DNA from: Euryarchaeota archaeon UBA10
Lineage (GTDB): Archaea; Thermoplasmatota; Poseidoniia; Poseidoniales; Poseidoniaceae
DNA length: 5,382 nt
Assembly (NCBI GenBank): GCA_002498185.1
Contig: DAGO01000104.1
Location: 1 to 5,382 of the forward strand
Direction: 5' to 3'
The translations under genes were made by a program, and so were the position numbers. Of this stretch, positions 3,911-5,382 are shown piece by piece. The notes below the pieces were generated by a model. The model had not been told where the DNA came from. It made no database searches and saw only the letters and a list, made by a program, of their open reading frames with translations. Numbering within the stretch: the stretch's first letter is position 1; each line of letters starts with the position of its first letter.

Positions 3911-4951
3911 ATGCCAATCTTCGGAAACAACACTGCATACGTGGCTGCACGTGCCAAGTCTCGCAAGTCGAGTCTAATGGACCGCACAAGGCTACGTCAG
4001 TTAATCCAACAATCTCCTGACCAGTTGACCGTCGCAGTTGCGGACAACGGTTACAGGGCTGAAATCGACCTATACGCTGGCCATTTCACAGGTGGCGACC
4101 TGGTCGAGGCTGCTCTCACACACAATCTACAGAAGGAATTGTCCAATATCATGGACCTATGCAATGGTAGAACCCGTGCATTGGTAGAGGTATACAGTGG
4201 CAGATTCCGTTACCAGAATGCGAAGGTAGTACTTCGTGCAATTTCTAACGAAGTAGATGTGAAGAAGGTAGCTCACTCAATCCTGCCAGAAGAGAGCGAA
4301 ATCAACGTCCCTTGGCTGAAAATCATTGAAGAGTCCAAGACAATTCGTGATGCAGTCGAGCAAATGCGCAGACTCCCGTTTGGAAAAGCGCTACTTGCTA
4401 TTGGGGAAGAAGAAGGATTGCAGAAGTATGAAGATGCACTTGACAGACACTATTTCAGAAACTCACTGAAAATGCTTCAGGGAGGAGCGCCAGAGATTCG
4501 TCTCTTACGAAATCTTATGGCTAGTGAAATAGATCATCGAAATATAATCAATATACTCGAAGGGCAAGCATTTGGCTTGACTTCTGAGGAAATCGCACAG
4601 GCGCTCATCTCCGGTGGCCGTCTAATCAAGGAAAGAAGCTTCTCTCAAGCCGCTAGTGGTCGAGATGGGCTTCTTGAAGTACTACGCCAGTCGAATAAGT
4701 TCGACTTAGATGGTTTCCAAATGACTCTCTCTCAATCTGAAGAAGAGAGAACGTTGGACCCTGTCATCACCTGGTTGCAAAATCGAGAAAGCGCCCAGAT
4801 GAAGCGTATGAGCTACCTCCATCCAATCTCCGCTTTGCCTGTAATACACTATGTGTCGGCAAAGATTCAGGAAATTGAAGATCTACGTTTCATTGTCAGA
4901 GGCCGAATGGCTGGATTGTCAACTGAAGTGCTGGAGGCACACGTTCTTTGA
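3911..4951 (+). CDS. atpC: A-type ATP synthase subunit C (V-type subunit d family)
   Basis: This 346-residue, mostly helical soluble protein is the funnel-shaped socket that seats the central stalk on the proteolipid ring. The N-terminal AYVAARAKSRKSSLMDRTRLRQLI (9-32) matches the family's YxxARxRAxxSxLLxxxxLxxLI start. The C-terminal HPISALPVIHYVSAKIQEIEDLRFIVRGRMAGL (304-336) matches the hallmark HPLxxxPVLxYLxAKExEVxNLRxIxRGKxxGL. The length is typical (330-390), the frame is unbroken and there are no membrane segments. Its TGA stop is built into the ribosome-binding site of atpF, which suggests coupled translation of the two central-stalk proteins. Confidence 0.95.
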   Translation: MPIFGNNTAYVAARAKSRKSSLMDRTRLRQLIQQSPDQLTVAVADNGYRAEIDLYAGHFTGGDLVEAALTHNLQKELSNIMDLCNGRTRALVEVYSGRFRYQNAKVVLRAISNEVDVKKVAHSILPEESEINVPWLKIIEESKTIRDAVEQMRRLPFGKALLAIGEEEGLQKYEDALDRHYFRNSLKMLQGGAPEIRLLRNLMASEIDHRNIINILEGQAFGLTSEEIAQALISGGRLIKERSFSQAASGRDGLLEVLRQSNKFDLDGFQMTLSQSEEERTLDPVITWLQNRESAQMKRMSYLHPISALPVIHYVSAKIQEIEDLRFIVRGRMAGLSTEVLEAHVL

Positions 4952-4955
4952 GGTG
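4950..4955 (+). promoter_or_regulatory. Shine-Dalgarno GAGGTG for atpF overlapping the atpC stop codon
   Basis: GAGGTG shares its first two bases with the atpC TGA and lies 6 nt before ATG 4962. Another ATG at 4958 is out of frame with atpF. The 16-base junction 4949-4964 matches the ahaH/atpI junction at 14 positions. Confidence 0.8.
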
Positions 4956-4961
4956 TCATGA

Positions 4962-5261
4962 ATGGAAATCGCAGTAGTAGGCAGTCCCGAGTTCACACTC
5001 GGATTCCAATTGGCTGGCATTAGTACCTTGTATAACCCAGAAGGCGAGGAAGAAACTTCCAAAGTTTTCAGGGATTTACTCACAACGAAGGGTGTGGGAA
5101 TCGTGGTGGTCGACTCCGCGGTTCTGTCCGCCCTACCTGAGCGTCTGCGTGACAGACTCTCAGAAAGTGTTACTCCTACAGTTCTAGGAATTGGAACTGA
5201 GGAGGACACGACCCTTCGCGAAACCATTCGCAAGGCGATAGGAGTTGACCTTTGGAAGTGA
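4962..5261 (+). CDS. atpF: A-type ATP synthase subunit F (central stalk)
   Basis: This 99-residue protein is the small central-stalk subunit that binds subunit D and modulates the catalytic head. The N-terminal MEIAVVGSPEFTLGFQLAGI is the family signature (hydrophobic strand, G-x-x-E, G-F-x-L-A-G). GVGIVVVDSAVL (45-56) and PTVLGIGTEED (72-82) are the expected further strands of its Rossmann-like fold. The length is normal (about 100). The start is fixed by GAGGTG 6 nt upstream, which overlaps the atpC stop. The TGA stop at 5259-5261 is followed by a 29-nt gap to atpA. Confidence 0.95.
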   Translation: MEIAVVGSPEFTLGFQLAGISTLYNPEGEEETSKVFRDLLTTKGVGIVVVDSAVLSALPERLRDRLSESVTPTVLGIGTEEDTTLRETIRKAIGVDLWK

Positions 5262-5275
5262 TTCCAACCAAATCC

Positions 5276-5282
5276 AAGGAGG
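5276..5282 (+). promoter_or_regulatory. Shine-Dalgarno AAGGAGG for atpA, decides the start
   Basis: AAGGAGG lies 8 nt before ATG 5291. An in-frame GTG at 5258 overlaps the atpF stop (GTGA) and would add 11 Lys/Glu-rich residues, but no ribosome-binding site precedes it, so ATG 5291 is preferred. Confidence 0.8.
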
Positions 5283-5290
5283 AAGAGGAA

Positions 5291-5382
5291 ATGAGCAATG
5301 AAGGAGTAATTTACCGAATTTCTGGACCGGTTGTAACAGCGACTGGAATGGAAGCCGGAATGTATGATGTGGTTCGTGTAGG
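5291..5382 (+). CDS. atpA: A-type ATP synthase catalytic subunit A, partial (N-terminus)
   Basis: Thirty full codons are visible before the right edge. They read MSNEGVIYRISGPVVTATGM followed by EAGMYDVVRV, which matches the conserved N-terminal beta-barrel start of A-ATPase subunit A (GxIxRVSGPVVxAxGMxGxxMYDVVxVG). The full protein would be about 580-590 residues with the catalytic P-loop, none of which is inside the window. It follows atpF in the usual operon order. The frame is open to the edge. Confidence 0.93.
   Translation, partial: MSNEGVIYRISGPVVTATGMEAGMYDVVRV

Noticed and set aside
3532..3987. A 151-codon - strand open frame across atpE/atpC
   Set aside because: It runs antisense to two well-recognised ATP synthase genes and is Ala/Arg/Ser-rich as expected for a shadow of Ala/Lys/Glu-rich coding DNA; no independent signal supports it.
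1..5382. Search for tRNA/rRNA genes, CRISPR arrays, insertion-sequence ends, or phage genes
   Set aside because: Nearly the whole window is accounted for by recognised coding sequence with short gaps; none of the gaps holds such an element.

Overview
The window carries most of an archaeal A-type (A/V-type) ATP synthase operon on the + strand, with a divergent SAM-dependent methyltransferase of the UbiE/MenG type on the - strand at the left edge. The gene order ahaH-atpI-atpK-atpE-atpC-atpF-atpA is the one typical of Euryarchaeota (atpB and atpD would be expected just beyond the right edge). Together with strong archaeal Shine-Dalgarno sites (variants of AGGAGGTGAT), this makes the source an archaeon. 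Moderate GC, a marine-euryarchaeote feel to the proteins and the UbiE-like neighbour suggest Thermoplasmatota, for instance Marine Group II/III (Poseidoniia). That lineage call is inference and cannot be proved from the window.

Layout: 1-434 (-) is the N-terminal 144 codons of the UbiE/MenG-like methyltransferase. 435-568 is a divergent intergenic region with three TTGAC motifs exactly 22 bp apart, two small inverted repeats, and no convincing TATA box. From 569 to the right edge runs the ATP synthase operon: peripheral-stalk subunit H (569-886), membrane subunit I/a (897-2933), proteolipid K/c (2973-3269), peripheral-stalk subunit E (3323-3886), central-stalk socket C/d (3911-4951), central-stalk F (4962-5261) and the start of catalytic subunit A (5291-5382, truncated by the edge). 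Every gene has a good ribosome-binding site. Gaps are 10-53 nt and there is no overlap or internal break.

How it works together: ions pass between the I subunit and the K ring, the ring turns the C-F central stalk (with D), and the A3B3 head makes or uses ATP. E and H form the static peripheral stalks. Both E and H show an 11-residue (hendecad) repeat, as expected for the right-handed coiled coil of these stalks.

The core machinery is well known, so I do not claim a new system. The points most worth a second look are a GNRA-capped hairpin between atpK and atpE that abuts the atpE ribosome-binding site, a histidine/aspartate-rich insert in subunit I just before the first membrane helix, a predicted leader peptide on the proteolipid, an ambiguous ion-binding site in the proteolipid, and the phased motifs in the divergent promoter region.
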